Of a stretch of DNA of 64,000 nucleotides, positions 63,619 through 64,000 are shown one piece after another. Each line of letters opens with the position of its first letter. Positions within the stretch are counted from its first letter, which is position 1. This stretch comes from Notospermus geniculatus (taxonomy: Eukaryota > Nemertea > Pilidiophora > Heteronemertea > Lineidae). The stretch covers positions 88,777 to 152,776 of the forward strand of contig NMRB01000792.1 in NCBI GenBank assembly GCA_002633025.1. Direction: 5' to 3'. The notes beneath the pieces were generated by a model. It did not search any database, was not told the origin of the DNA, and saw only the letters and a list, made by a program, of their open reading frames with translations. The position numbers and the translations under genes were made by a program.

Positions 63619-64000
63619 TTTTCATAGCTTACAATCCCATTATTCATGCCATATCCTCTAGCAGTATACCCGACAGATCACAGTCATGTTCACTCCAACC
63701 CTAAAAACAACAATATTGCGACGGGGATTTCGTGATGCTCTGTTCGGGGTGATAGTAACAATTAATAATACTTCGAATATGACGGTGGTTGTAGAAGGGC
63801 TAGCAGGAATGGTACTCCTATAATCCGTCACATCGGCATGTGAAAGGCGTAATCCATTAAATAAATGGAAATCGACCAATTTTCTCGAGTGGGACCATAT
63901 TCCCCAGAGCCTGTCAAAGCGGTTTTTCTTTTAAATTTATACAATAAATGGCTTACCATTGATAACCCAAAGACGACGACGCCGACTTGCATTATTCTGC
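63619..64000. other. Non-coding, nothing recognised
   Basis: No supported feature. Confidence 0.4.

Overview
This is eukaryotic (metazoan) nuclear DNA. Coding exons are few and are separated by consensus GT..AG introns, the sequence is about 60% AT, and it is packed with short inverted-repeat elements, tRNA-derived repeats and foldback palindromes. There are two assembly gaps (runs of N). The protein families seen are a RING/B-box/coiled-coil (TRIM-like) gene, a lineage-type rhodopsin-class GPCR, an SLC15-like transporter and PAN-domain exons. Together with the frequent TAGGCCTA and TACATGTA strings, they suggest a marine invertebrate, most likely an invertebrate deuterostome (echinoderm, hemichordate or cephalochordate). 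The species cannot be named from the sequence.

Layout. 1-6.5 kb: repeats, a 479-bp palindrome and a truncated copy of an uncharacterised terminal exon. 6.5-7.0 kb: a PAN-domain exon (minus strand). 7.5-12.3 kb: MITEs and a Helitron/helentron-like element caught with its empty site. 13.7-15.4 kb and 17.8-18.8 kb: two related, uncharacterised terminal exons (minus). 20-24 kb: promoter-like DNA, a composite tRNA-like element, three tandem MITEs and a second PAN exon. 24.6-25.6 kb: a decayed retrotransposon integrase tail. 26.3-27.1 kb: a TACCATA array. 28-34.6 kb: MITEs and the second full copy of a dispersed repeat (called repeat X here). 34.8-38.5 kb: a complete three-exon TRIM-like gene (minus). 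40.3-44.6 kb: a second composite tRNA-like element and a 31-bp CCTAGG minisatellite. 44.9-47.4 kb: a two-exon GPCR (plus). 49.35-50.95 kb: an intronless transporter (plus). 51-56.3 kb: a 1-kb foldback and a tandem array invaded by other elements. 56.3-64 kb: mostly empty apart from MITEs, plus one weak exon candidate.

The genes do not form an operon or an obvious pathway and look like independent loci. The strongest content beyond the genes is the transposon archaeology. Paralogous repeat copies inside the window supply several filled/empty site pairs, so target-site duplications (TTAA, TAA, TTA, a 9-bp MULE-type, a 13-bp SINE-type, and none for the helentron-like element) can be read directly. 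Many otherwise unrelated MITE families share a tip of the form (A/T)GCC...CACAC/TTTACAC with a TAA-type duplication. All annotation is by eye; no database search was possible.
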